The translations under genes and the position numbers were made by a program. From Siniperca chuatsi (taxonomy: Eukaryota; Chordata; Actinopteri; Centrarchiformes; Sinipercidae), in NCBI RefSeq assembly GCF_020085105.1, contig NC_058052.1:11017233-11081232 (forward strand): a DNA stretch of 64,000 nt. Reading direction: 5' to 3'. Positions 1 through 13,237 of this stretch are shown in pieces (position 1 is the stretch's first letter; each line of letters starts with the position of its first letter). The notes beneath the pieces are model-generated. The model ran no database searches, was not told the origin of the DNA, and saw only the letters and a list, made by a program, of their open reading frames with translations.

Positions 1-60
1 TCTCGCTCTCTGTTGTTGCTCTAATTATCAACTTCATAATGTGCTTATTCAGGTAATATG

Positions 61-1416
61 CAGGGTTGCCAGGTTTGTGTAACAAAACCAGCCCAAAAAC
101 CAGCCCAAAACCAGAACTCAAAGTATGCCCTTGCCAAACCATATACACTGCTTTTAATTCCAACAGCATTGCTATGATTGCCAAATGTATTATAATATCT
201 GCGCAACATGAATGTAGTTTTTACTTCATATGCATTTACTATAATTAATGCAATACCTTTTTTCAACTGAAACACCTTATCATGTTGCTTCACAACATTT
301 TAATAATATACTCTCAATACATATATGTGTAAATAGGCTATTACCTGTTTGACTTGGTAATAAAATAATTGAAAAGAGAAAAACATCTTGAAATGGAACT
401 ATTTACAATTTCCAATGTCTTTAGTTTAGATGCTTTGAGATCCCTCGCCCTCTTGGTCCTTGTCATACATGTCTGTATTGAACAAGGCCAGCATCTCTCT
501 GGTTGGGTCAAACTGGTGGCAGCAGATTCCATGCTATCTGCATGGCAGCCCGAATGCGATGGATGTTCATTCGATGTTCACGTCTTTCATTTGATTGCGC
601 AATTTGGTCAGTTTGGGAGAAATGACAGAGATGCTAGCTGTTTGGGGTTTTTTTTAGCACTGAGCACCGTAGGTGCGAGACTGGAGTTGCTGCATGTTGG
701 TAGGCAGACGTTGTTTCATTTACTTTACAAATTCAAGCAGGTATTTTTTGCAACGTTGTTTGACTTTCTCTGCTGCTGGTGCGGGGAGATGTGCGTTCTC
801 CAGCTCCATCTGGAACTGAATTCCATAAATAATCAACCGCGCAGAGAGGCAGCTGGTTGGTTTCAATGGCCCCATCAAAGTCTATGATCTCTGACCAACT
901 TGAGTTGTTAACGACCATGGTGCTGATTTTTGTGACTCTTTGTAGCAGGCTCAGATAGAACGTGATGAGTTTGTGGGAAAGCCTGCATGGATTTGCGTTT
1001 TCCAGCTGAAACATCTTCACTCGGTTTGCCTCTTGGACGATGGGCTGAAGGAACAGTAAGTTAAGTTTGTTGACTGGATCTGTGTATATCTGAAACTAAA
1101 TCTCCACACTGTAGTACTGGTCGAGCACCCGAGTCAGACATGCGCTGACAGCTAGCCACCTTGTGTCTGAAAGTTGGAGGATTTTTAGCGAAGCTTCTCC
1201 AACGTTCATCGTTTCATAGAGCTGCTTGTAATTTTGCTGGTGGAAAGTACTGTATAAAAACCATGCATATGTTTGCGAAATCTGGTCTTCTACATTTCTC
1301 TGCAACACAAGAATTGCATACGAGGAGCACAGCTGAATCAAGTGCCACACACATTTCACAAACATGTTGTTGGGTTTGTGAGAAGTGAATGGTTCTTGCT
1401 TTACACAGTATTGCAT
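61..1416 (-). mobile_element. Degraded hAT-type DNA transposon (ZNF862/SCAND3-like transposase)
   Basis: Minus-strand reading gives three transposase-like blocks in order: about 1416-1096 (with SDTRWLAVSACLTRVL, typical of ZNF862-like hAT transposases), about 1020-733 (LITFYLSLLQR) and about 740-345 (MKQRLPTNMQQLQ and then the C-terminal part). The blocks lie in different frames and are broken by stops, so no intact protein is encoded. The sequence CAGGGTTGCCAGGT near 61 resembles the terminal inverted repeat used by this hAT type and would be the 3' end. I found no matching 5' terminus, so the element looks truncated as well as mutated. Family assignment is from memory of conserved motifs; the exact family is not known. 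Confidence 0.6.
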
Positions 1417-4400
1417 CCGTCAGTTGCGAGTCCGATGCATCGTTCTGCTTTTTTAATCACTAAGCAGTAAATTAGGAGAGGAGAGCAGTTCTGATGTTTT
1501 TTTCCCCCATCAGCTTGCTCCAGAATAACAACTTAGTGATAATTCACAAGAGTGACATCCACACCTGAATTCATTTCCCTGCTGTTTTCAAAACAAAACA
1601 CAGCTTGGTTTAGTGTAAAATAAGAAATTTCAATGGGTTATGAAACTTATGTGTGCGCAGTGGCTGTGTAGCAGTAAACTTATTTTGCTGCTTTATGGGT
1701 TGAACTGTTTACCACCAAGACTGATAAAGAGCAGCCGGGACCAATATAAGGTCCTGTATTTAATTTAATTGGAGACCCATCAACAATATCTGCTGATAAA
1801 CCTCAGTTAAATTGGCATCATTAACTCTGAATTGTCCTCATTATCCACTAGGTCAAAGCTTTTATGTTGGTGACAAGCTTCCATCTGTATCTAAATAAAT
1901 GCACATGTTTGTGTGTAATATCCCCTTTTTGGGAGAGATAAATTGAAACTAAATTTAAATGATAACACCTCTTTATAGAACACTAATAAACTGAGTGCAA
2001 TTGGAAAAGAAATGACTGCTCGCGTTGCTCCCCTTCTTAACAAATTTACCTCAGAAGTCATAAAAAACTCTGTTGTTTTTCCAACAGGCAAAAAAAAAAC
2101 ACCCAGAAAGCCTAATGAAAGAAAATAAAAAGCAACAGCTCTAAAATGCTCAGTAATTAAATTAGACATTAATAAATGCATTAGCCTTATTTAGCTGTAA
2201 CTTTGTGAGCAGTTTGGTTATGCTGATGTTCTCTAACTCATTAAAGCAAAATGTCACCTGGATCTTAGTTTCCAGGGTTTCTGGGAATGAATCAGCAATG
2301 CATTTAAAGATCAAGAAGTTACAAGTCATGCTGAGGGGAGTGCAGAGTTTCTCCTGGGGCCCTGCTGCTTTTCACTCCAGCCATCTAATTCAAATGCACC
2401 TAAGTGCAAATCCTGAACAGGATAGAAAACTAGCAGAGCAGTAAGGAAGCTGGGGTCAAATGTAAAAATGCTTTTCAATTTCCCAATTTTTATAAAATCA
2501 GTAGGAGACTCTTTTTTAATAAATGACAAATGTCTATAGATGCAAACCGTTAAAGATACAAAATGGAATATGTCTTTGTAAAATTATTGGTTTCAACATT
2601 ATACCTTGCCAGAGGGTTAACAATAAAAAATACCGAACCTTTCTTCACACATAGTGCTAAGTACTATTTTAACTAGATCACTATTAGCTGTCAAATTATG
2701 CTTGTGTGTTACAAACTTAAACTGTAGGTTTGTATATACTATGTATACTTTCCCACTGAGAATCAGCTGTGGTTCTCTGGGTTTTTCTCACACAGTGATG
2801 ATATATTGCTGAAAGACGTGCCAACAGTTTGGGTGAGTTACCACTTGAGAAAAGATTCATTAACAAGTTTATTAATTATCTTATCAAAGAGAGGAACTGT
2901 TATTTAATGCCTCTTTTTGTACTTTTGTGATTAAGCTTCTCTACCCTTTTTCTATGCATGCTGAAAATATGTTCAGTTTTACAGTGTCAGCCACATGTGC
3001 TAGCTAATCACACCACTTGGCACAAGCTAACCGCATTAGCTGACTAATACCTGAATTTTAGCTGAACTATCTATATGAATTATCTATTATCAATACAATT
3101 CAATTCGATACTGGGCTACCACATCTGTGCTGGCTTTAAGACTTCCAGAATCAGTCAACAAGGCCCCAGACCTGAATCAAATTGACCAACATAATTTACT
3201 CTCCTATCTCAACAGTGCATTTTTGGCCATCTGTGCATTAGTGTGCATGTGTATGTGTGCTGCCGGAAAACTAAAGCAAAGAGAAATACAGTGTGAAAAG
3301 ATGTCTAGTCATTTGAGTCTGTGTTTGTCTCCCATGGTCACCTACGTGTTGCAGCACGTATGTGTTTCTGTGCTCTTGATTTCAGTTTCTTTTTGGCAAG
3401 TCATTTCCAGAAGTACCCTAGGCATCATGGGAATGTAATGCGATCAAGTTGGCAACACTATATTCCACTTAGTGTTTCTCAACTGTCACAAGTAAAAAAA
3501 AAAAAAAATTGGTTTTAATGGATCATATATTTGCCAAAGCTCCAGAATTTGCCAGGAACCTTCTGGGAATGGCTCATGATTTCCTGAGCTCCATGTTTTT
3601 ATTTAAATTTGTTTTTGCAGAATCATCAGCATATTTTATATACTGCATTAAACTGTTGTAATGATTCATATGAAAGCCTTATGAAAAACCAATTCTCAGC
3701 AGAGTGGCTACGTGGAATTAGTTTGTCCAAAAGGGTGAAAAAAAAGCATCACTAGTTTGACTGTTTTTGTGTTTACTGTGTTAATATTATGCATTTTGTT
3801 GCAGATAGGCAAACTCACAGCACTAATCAACAAAATGACTCACTGTCTTAAGAGCAATTCAAATTAATCCTGGCAGCAGCCTCTGCCTGTGTGATTACAC
3901 TCTAGGCAACTTCTTGGCCACTGTCATAATCACTGTTACCAAAAAAGTTGCCACAAACTTACAGTGACATATGTGCTGAAATTCAACACAGATTCCTGCC
4001 TGTTGTGTCACATAAAATCTACTGGTAGGTTTGCTGTCTTTTTGTTGATTGTTGACAATGCTGTGAAGAATTACATTTACTTGATTATTTTCCCACACAA
4101 AGTTAAGATCACATCTTCACGAGAAAACAGATAAGCTTGATTGCGTTTGCATTTCAGCATCCTGCCATTCAGCGCTGGCGGAGCCTTTGGGGTCCTCCGA
4201 TGCTTCAGAGAACTGTTGCTGTAGCAACGAGCAGGAGTTAGTGAGGCCCTATATGCATTCAGAATCAGGTGAACAGAGTTTAGCCATTGAGCAGAGGCCA
4301 TCCCAACCACTGTGTCCAATTTAGCTTGGCCCATTTGCTGAGGAAACGTATGAAAGGTTAAGTTACGATGAGTTGATTTAATAATAAAATATTTTACAGC

Positions 4401-6823
4401 ATAAGATAAAAAAGCAAGCACAGCTGTGATGGTGGACTACAAACATTTCACAGGTGAGCTACAGTGTAGTCATGATCTTCCAACCGATCCTGGTAATGGT
4501 GGCTGCTGGTTGGTGGTCTTGTTACTATCTTAACTATGCTGATTTTCCCGTTGAGAAAGGCAGAATAAGGATATCAAACCATTAGGTGATTAAGGTGACA
4601 TGCTCCTTTCAGAATCCTCTGCCTGCAAACCCACCTTTCCATATTACATGGGTGCCATTACATTCATTTCTCTCTAAGGAAAACCTTCAGTTAACAATGA
4701 GTAATGGCCAAGTGTGGTAAGCATTTGCTGGAGTGTTACATGGTGCGACCCTTAGGTGCATACTGTATATGTATTTATTAATTCACAGATAAGGGTAGAG
4801 AACGCTGCTCCTTCCCACCAGGATTCATTATTTTCTGTTCCAAACTCCTGCTGGTTATGGTAATGTATCATGAATTTCCATAACAAAATAGGCATCAAGG
4901 TAGGCAGGAAAATCACTTCAACACAGCATGCAATTTAAATGTGCCATTTCACAACCAATCATTCAGCGATGAAGTGTGGATGGTTACAGATAGACACGCT
5001 AGTCATCTCTGCAAGCTACTGCAGGGCAGGTGGAGGATAAAGGACAACATATAAGGAGATATATCAGTGTCTCTGCCGTTGTTTGACTGTGATTAGTCCC
5101 TCTGCTTTGTCCTCTTTATACCCCTCAATCTCATTAAGCTGAATAAATCACAATATATTCCTCACAATTCATTAAATCAGAGGATTTTCAGTTATTGTTT
5201 ACAATGACAGTAATGGGAAAACAGTTCAGAATGCATAACATTGGTGTTGATTTATTTTGATGATGCATAGCTGTATGAACTCCATTGATAAATATGTTTT
5301 ATTTAGCATCATTGTCAAACTGTCTGAGCCTGGCGGAAAGGTGCTAACAATTCAAATGAGCTGATAGAGATAATTAAAATGACACCAAACATCACTTTTT
5401 AGGCTTTCCTGTCACAGAGCGCCACAGCGTCTCTGCAAGATGCAACTCACAAAACACCTCATACTGCAAAATACAGGGAGATTTTCTCATTCACTGTTAA
5501 TTGGCTCATTTATTCCTGCGTGCAGTGAAAAAAAAAAAAAAGAGCAGAGATTAAGCAAACTTGCCTAACAAAGTTTTGGAGGATGTCTGAGGTAAGCTGT
5601 TTGGATTGGAACAGACACTGACATTAATGGAGAGAGGCTAGAGCGTCTGCAGACAGTCCATGCCACCCGTCCCTCTTGTCTCCAGGCTAAACGCCTCTTG
5701 TCGCAGCTGACAACTTCTGCAATTGATTAAGTCAGTCTTGCTGACAGGAAGGTCACAATTATGATGAATGCGCTGTTGATTCTTTTGATATTATGGAGAC
5801 TTTGAAAGAAATGACTTTAATTTTCTTTTGTTGAGCTTATAATAATTTGACTGGTCAGCGATAATACTGTTGGTTCAAAGTAAATTCAGAAATTCATTTT
5901 TGTGACATTCACTTGGATGAATCCCAAACACGTCACTGAACATTGCAACAACTTTTCCCACTGGCTGCAGCAAAAGGAATGAAAATTCAATTTCTGGGAC
6001 TGAATCAGTTTATTCATTGCACCATTCCACTGTGCATCTATCAGTTCACCAATCTATTAATGTAGCCTGTCAGATCTGAGCTTAGGTCCTTCTCACCTTC
6101 AGCGTCTGAGCGCCTCAATATCTCCCATCTCTCCAGCTCTTCATGGCTCAATACTCTCTGCTCTAATATATATGACCGATCCTTTCAGAAGCCAATTCAG
6201 AAACTAACCACCACATTCCGGACTTCTATCAGGCCCTGATAACGTGAGGTTTGACCATCTGTCAGTGCTGTGACTGTTGGCTATAAACTTCACGCTCTGT
6301 CTTTTTATTCATCTGTTTCTCGGAGGAGAGATGCAGCCAGCGCCTGAGAGCCAGAGGCGGAATCAGAGAGGAGAGAGAAATCAATTACTGCCTTTGCCTC
6401 TGACTAAAACAAGCCGTGTCGGAGACCATCTACAAAAGGAGGACAAAAAGAGCTGGTGGCCCCTCAAACTCCCAAACCTCAGGAGACGAGGCGGAGAGCA
6501 TCCTGTCACGAGCTCTGACACGCAGCCATCACTGCCACCAGTGCAAAATAGGCCCCTGTCACACCTCAAAATGGGATCCAGCCACTTCATGTGCAATCAG
6601 GCCTACATCAGTGATTGATGACCACAAAGTGGAATATGAGGGAAGACAACAGAGAAGTAGAGAAGGCAGAAAATTGAAACCATTTTGAGTAGTAACCTTT
6701 ACAAAACCCTTGCAATTTAGAATCCCTAATAGTACAATGGTGAATCAAAACTTCTTGAGTTAGACAATAAACTACCACTATAGAGGTAAAAGTTATATGC
6801 TGACAAAAGAGAAATGAATATGG

Positions 6824-6824
<1 letters not shown>
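1417..6824. other. Gene-poor stretch
   Basis: No exon-like reading frame with splice signals and a recognisable protein was found on either strand. Short open frames here, such as one at 4077-4421 on the minus strand, have no family resemblance. The stretch is AT-rich with short A-runs near 3494 and 5528. Distal enhancers are possible but cannot be shown from sequence alone. Confidence 0.5.

Positions 6825-6864
<40 letters not shown>
6825..6864. repeat. (TG)n microsatellite
   Basis: An uninterrupted TG dinucleotide run of about 40 bp. Confidence 0.95.
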
Positions 6865-6865
<1 letters not shown>

Positions 6866-9800
6866 CCTTTCTGACATGACCAATCGTGTGTTTAATAATT
6901 TAAGCTACAATACATTTACCTTGAGAACGATTAGGCCTATCTGTCACAACCGTAGCCTATTTCTCTTTCTGATAGCCAATAATTCAGTTTCGTCTCAGTG
7001 ATAATGACATAGTCAAACTTCAAGAGCAAGCTTTGACATTTTATTTGACAGCAAGTAAATGCTTTTTTATTTGATATGGAAATGCTCATGAGTGATTCTC
7101 GGTTTTGCATTATATAAAAACCTCATGTCTCTGCAAGCCCCTGAACTGCTGCAGGTGAGGCAGTTGAAATTAACTAAAAGCCATTAGAGAAAGAAAATAA
7201 CATCAAATCACTTATCTTTCTCGCTGAAAAGAATCTCTTTCCAACTTATGAAATGACTTCGGGCTGTCACTATTTACTGAAAGACTATCATATCATATTC
7301 CCACAAGTGATAATGAATGTTAAGTGAGTTAATATGAAGCCAGAATGCAGAACTATTTCAATAATACAAGAAATCCATATTGAAAATGTGAATACCCTTA
7401 TTCAACAGTTACTAGCGAGCCCTGATTGCTCCAGAACTTTTGAATGATACCCAATTCCTCCAGCTGCCTTGTCTGGCTTTATAGCCAGAATGTGCTTTTG
7501 GGGGGGGTTAAGCAGAGCTGTCCTCACTCTAATCCAGCCACAGAGATATGAACTCAATAACACACCACTTCATTTTCTCCAGCCATTTGGTCCAAACCAG
7601 CTGGTGAGGCCAGAGACAAAACACAGCATCTGGCAGGGGAGACTGTGGACCCCTCGCCACAGCATGCATGTGTGCGTCTGTCTTTTCTTGGTATGTGTCG
7701 ACGCAATAGCATGGATGTGCGTGCATGGCGTCTATAGAGAGGAGACGTGTCACAAATCGCTGCTTCCATCCACGCGGCTGGGGCAGTATGCCCATCAGCT
7801 TCGCATGATTATGTGCGTCAGAGAGGCTCTGATTGTGGGATGCAGGAGCGTGAAGCCACTGGAGAGGAACAGAGAGAGACGTGGCAGGGCCAGAGAGGAG
7901 GGATGGAAGAATGGAGGGAAAGCCCAGCTGGCGGCTGCTTCTAATTGGGCTGAGCAGGTTTCCATGGCTGACCAGACCCATATGCAGTGCGGATCTAAAG
8001 AGAGAGAGGGCCACAAGCAAAGTAGCGTGGCAGGGCAGGCTGGGGGGGGGGTGGGGGGTGGTGCAGGAGTGTGAGGGGCTGGTCACACTCCAGCAGTCAC
8101 AGCCTCTTTGTGACAGGGGGCAGAAAGAGCCAGCTGTCACCCCCTGACAGGAACACACACACTCCTTCATGTGTACTGAAAAAAACAGGCTCAGTGAAAA
8201 CACACAAAAACAGGAGCATAACAAAAAAGCCACTTATGAAACAACTACTTTAATCAAGGCATCCAGCACTCACTGAGGGAGGGAATGAATCGGCCAAAAA
8301 AAAAAAAAAACGCAGCATGAAAGACAGAAAGGGACCTGATGAGAAGAACCAGGGGGTAGGAGTGTATTGCATTCTTCCCGCCGGATATTTACTGCGTGCC
8401 ACTGGAAACAATTAGAAGTGATTAAAACGGAGGTGAACTGACAAGGGGAGAGTGGATTCCCCCACCACCAGCCCAGCTACCCCCCACCATGCCTGTTAGA
8501 TGGGGGTGTTAGTGCGTGTCGTGCTCAAGGGGCGAATCGATTCACTGCACACTCTCGGCACCATTAATTAATGATCTGTTCTCTGTATTGTACAGTGACT
8601 GGCTGTCACGCTATACTTTCTTTCCTGACTTGACTCCATCCTTACTGGCCTAACTCTCCTGAGGCCTCTCCTTCCCTCGTTCGTCCTCTTTTCATTTTAC
8701 AAAGACATAACACAACAACACGAATGCACTTAAACATAAACGCTGACGCAAACAATAAATGTACCAATAAGCATTATAGTATTGAAACAGAATATGTGTT
8801 TGCATGGAACATAAATTCTTGGAGCATCATTCATAGGCCTTTGTTTTTATTTATTCATTCCCTTTACAACCGAGCAGATGTCTGGAGGGCAGACCACAGT
8901 CCTGTTTATGAGAAAAGAGAGAGGTAGGAAGTCAAACCTGATGTACGACCCATGGCTTACTGCTGCCCCCTACTGTATTAACAATAGTACTCTACACACA
9001 ATGCACTACACAGGTTTGTCCTCAAAGAAGCTTTAATACTGTCAGTAGGACAAAAAGTGTTGTTTTCCTTAATATTTTTGTATAGTCTAAGGTCCCAAGT
9101 TTGATTTCTTTGTGTGCAAATGTGTCAACAGTTTTTGTTTGCAGAGAATATGCATAGTTACAGTAGTCCTCGGACTTACACACTCAACGGTCTGATGTTT
9201 GTTCTGTTAGTTTGACTTTTTCATTCAATGTCAATAAATCCCTGAAATTTTTTAAACTGTTACTCAATAAGTTTAATTATGTGAAACACCTGTATTACAT
9301 TATATTCATGCCCGCTCACACTGACGTGTCTGTGCAGGCTGGGAGCGATTGGAGTGACTGCAGGAGTCTCCAAGGGGCTGAGAGAGACAGTAAACTAAGC
9401 CATGAGAAAAATCAGATCACCTTGAATTTGCATAAACAGTCTTCAAATGGCTGCACAGAGGATATAAGTGTTAGCCATCCAAGCCTGAATAACTCCCAGC
9501 CGCGGATTAGTATTGGGTTCACCCAGGTCATTTAACACTTAAGACAGTCTCCAGGGAGCCTATTCATGTTGGACAAATTGTTTTGCCTTTACGGCAGCTC
9601 TGTGTTGCACAGGGGTGTTAGTGGAGTTCTGAGGAGTAATTTGCCGCCTGTAGTGAGGGACACTTTGCACCCTGTTCCTTCCGTTCAGAAAGCGGGGCCA
9701 TATCAAAAACACTAAATGGCAACAGGAGCAACATCAGTACCAATTGCATGGAAATAGTCCCTTGTCTGGGTTAAGGTCCCGAGGATGGGCTAAAGACATG

Positions 9801-12800
9801 GGGAATAATGAGCGAATACTCCTCGTTTCCTTCTTTTTGCTTTAAGCAGAACAGGCATCTCGGCGCACTCAGATGAAATATGGAACCCAGAACTTTGTGA
9901 ACCAGCATTTAAAATATGAAAACTTGGTGGACATAGATTGTCAAGTTATGAAGGGAATCAGAAGGTTATCAAGAAACTCAGAGTGTGTGTGCGACCTAGA
10001 GAAAATTGCTTTTGCTTTTTTTTTTTGCTGCGAAGAGTCAGTCGTGTCTGGCTTTGTGACACTGAAGAAGAGAGCAGGGACAGACATCCCTACAGCATCC
10101 TGCCAAGTGGAATTCACTGGGTGAACCTTCCTGTTATACATGATAGTTATTTACACACATGAAGGACATCTGAGAGGGCAAAGTGAAGCTGGATGGTCAG
10201 ACGTGGTATTTTATTTCTCTGCTTTTCAGTGACTCCCATGAAGCTTCCAAAGTATTTTTTGGTATCACTTGCATCAGGTGAGCCAGCACTACTTCTGGCC
10301 CAAAGCAGTGATTATTATGCCAGCAGAAAAGCAACTGGAACAAAATGCATCTCCATCTGAATACAGTATGACTGTAAAATAGATTTGTTAATAACTAATT
10401 ATGCATTTGCCATGCAATAACACAGCAATGCCTCCAGTAACACTTGGAGCTTGATTAATGGCACCATACTGGAAGCTGGAAGCCTAGAAATAGGAGGTGT
10501 GAAGAAGGAGCTCACATCGCCAGCATCAGCAGTCTGGACCCATTCCTTCTGTCACCGCTCTCACCCGCTTCCCATAAAAGTAAAATGCAGCAGGTTTGGA
10601 AAACAGCCTTGTCCTGTTTGTCAGAGGGCTTGTCGTAAATATCGTGTTTGTCAAGAAAGGAGGAGGAGAAAGCTTTGGTGATAGCACTCATCACCACTAT
10701 GACACTTCATCTGCTGGTGCCAGCCACACTTAGTGCGAAGGATTGTTTAAGATTTTGTTGCACTGCAACGTGATAATCATTTACTTAAAGTCTTTCTTAC
10801 CTACAGATAATAATCTAATACTTCAGTCCTACTGCACAAATGACCATATTATACCAGCAAAGTTTTGACAAGGTTGTTGATCACTCGGAATTATGAATGA
10901 TTACTTTGGGTTCTGGGATTTCAAGCTTTCATAAGTCACTTTGTAATTCTGCTTTGGTACAAAAGTTCCATCTAATTCAGCTGCTCAGCGATGGAGGACG
11001 GTGCTACAGTGCAAGCAATCAGCATCACAAGGCATTTTGTTAAGCTCAATGACAAAGCACTATTATTACAGTAAACTGCATTTGTGATACATTACCTCTA
11101 TTTCTGTTGGATCTCTAATTAAGTAGCTTACTCATCTCTATTGTGAGTATATGGCATTATTATTTGTTTCAATTACAGGCCTCTATAAGCCATGGCAGAG
11201 ATTTATCAGTGTTGTTGCAATGTGTTGGTTGGTGGTTGATTACTTGATGATTTGATGATTTTTTGCAGAAATGTATACTGTTGGAACATGCAGCTCAGGT
11301 AAATGCCTGAGCACACAATGCCTGATTTAAACCATTATTGAACATTGTCAGACTGCTGTGATTGCTCATTGATGTTCCCTCTCCATGGGCATATATACAG
11401 TAGGCAGTTCACTTTTTGTGATTTTCACAGTATTAAATCACATCAGTGCAGTTGTGTAAATCAAATTAGTGACTCACTTATGAATGATGTGAGGCATTCG
11501 TGTTTGTGATTACTGTGTGTTCATTTTGAATTGGACCAGCTGAACATGAGGCACAAAAGCAGGAATACTTAACGTCATTCTCCAACTGGTAGTAGGAGAA
11601 GAGAGTGAAAAGAGGACAACACAGACTATTCTTATGGACAATTTACTAATCTAACTTAACAGCACTCCACTGCCTTTAATCATTTGCTTCATAACGAAGT
11701 GTTGGAGTTGAAACCCAGCTGCCACTAAAACTGAAGTGTGCCGGAGTCTTTCTAAATGAACCTTGCTGACATGAGGTGCATATACAAGTTGCAGCACTAT
11801 CTGACTATCAACCATACTTATCACCTACTAGTCCCTCAGCCTATTTACAATGAGCCCATTTTTTGACTGGACACCCGTAAATAACAGTCAGGGGAACAAG
11901 GTTTACTGAAGGATTCACAACTACAAAATGCTAACATATTTCAGCTGGTACCGACCACAAAAAAGGCACATCCTACAAAAAGAAGTCGAACACATTAACA
12001 CTTCAAAAGTGTTTTTTATAAAGCATTATATGATTGTTGTATACCAATATCATTCAGTTAACCAAAACATTGTACGGTTCTTATTTATAGAATATGTTGT
12101 CTTTAACTCCATTACAAGTCTGTTTTGTGGAATATGTGGAAAGCTTTTTGGTTAAGCACTACTCTATGAATATTTGAAGTTCCATCTCTTTCTCCAACTT
12201 TTATGGGACTCTTAAGAAAATCATGTAAAAGTACATCCACTCAGAGCAGCTACTCATCTGTGCGACCTGCTGCACAGCACCCTCTATCACCTTTTATTAC
12301 AACATAATCTGAAATGTTTGAGGTCTCAAAGGACTGCAGTGCCCAGCCAGTAGCACAAATCTGAACTGGGCTGTTTTTCAAGGTGTTTATGAATAAAAGA
12401 ATTACACAAAAGCAGCCACACAGGCAAGTTGAAAGCTGATTAGCAGTGAGTGTCACTGAAACAAACTTTTTACGTGAGTTTTTAAAACAGAATGAGGGAA
12501 CTAACAGAGCTGGACCCCCGAGCAATGTAAAACAGTGCTATGGTTGAATATCTTAACTAAACTTAGTTCTGTTATGAAGCATACTTCATTCTTAAGTCTT
12601 TCTCCTCTACTCTTTGATGAATCACTTCCTTTTAAGCTATCCATTTATATATTTTTCCATCTCCCCCGTTATCTCATCACAATTCAAGGCGTTTTCATAT
12701 CATCAAATAAAATAAGCTCAAAACTCTCATTCCTATTACCCACAGGAGCCAATCATTTATTAGTGGGCTTTTTATTAAACCAATCAAGCAGCTCCTGTGT

Positions 12801-13131
12801 AACATAATCTCAGATTACCCCACTGAAGCCAGCATCCAATCACCACCGCCTACATCAAGACTCATACGCAAACAGTGCAGTGATGGTCAAGCTTGGGCAT
12901 TTATATGGCCAACAAATGAAGACGTTTTCCGCTATAATCGGTCTACAACACAACTCCAACAATGTGTCCCCATACACACTGATAAACAATGTCCAACAGC
13001 CATTTCACAGAAATCAAAATTAAATCAAATGTCTTCACTTGTTTGCCAATTTTCAAGACTTATCTATTAATTATCTATTAATCTCTTAATATTATAGAGA
13101 TAGTTCTGAAGTGCAACTTGAAATGGAGGCA
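6865..13131. other. Gene-poor stretch with one purine/GC-richer patch
   Basis: No supported gene. About 7.5-8.1 kb is richer in G and C and is open on both strands over 600-700 bp, but neither reading has domain character, codon structure or a family match. A G-rich run at about 8041-8061 might form a quadruplex. The rest is ordinary AT-rich noncoding DNA. Confidence 0.5.
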
Positions 13132-13237
13132 TTAAAGCTAGGGTAGGTAACTTTGGTGAATCTAGCAAGAGATAGCTAAATTTTGAAAGTATCCAACTGA
13201 AAAAATCCCACCCCTCCCTTACCTACCCTAGCTTTAA
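13132..13237. mobile_element. Short MITE-like element with perfect 19-bp terminal inverted repeats
   Basis: The left end TTAAAGCTAGGGTAGGTAA (13132-13150) is the exact reverse complement of the right end (13219-13237). About 68 bp of non-coding sequence lies between them. The TTAA at each outer edge could be a piggyBac-type target duplication or part of the repeat. The class is inferred; the inverted repeat is directly visible. Confidence 0.75.

Noticed and set aside
4077-4421. 114-codon minus-strand frame
   Set aside because: No recognisable protein family and no flanking exons.
6277-6618. 113-codon frame starting with a hydrophobic stretch that looks like a signal peptide
   Set aside because: The rest is low complexity, it overlaps equally long frames in two other readings, and there is no splice context.
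7469-8233. Open frames of 201 codons (+) and 234 codons (-) over the same bases
   Set aside because: Low-complexity, purine-rich GC patch; no domain, no family match, no splice or promoter context, and both strands are open at once.
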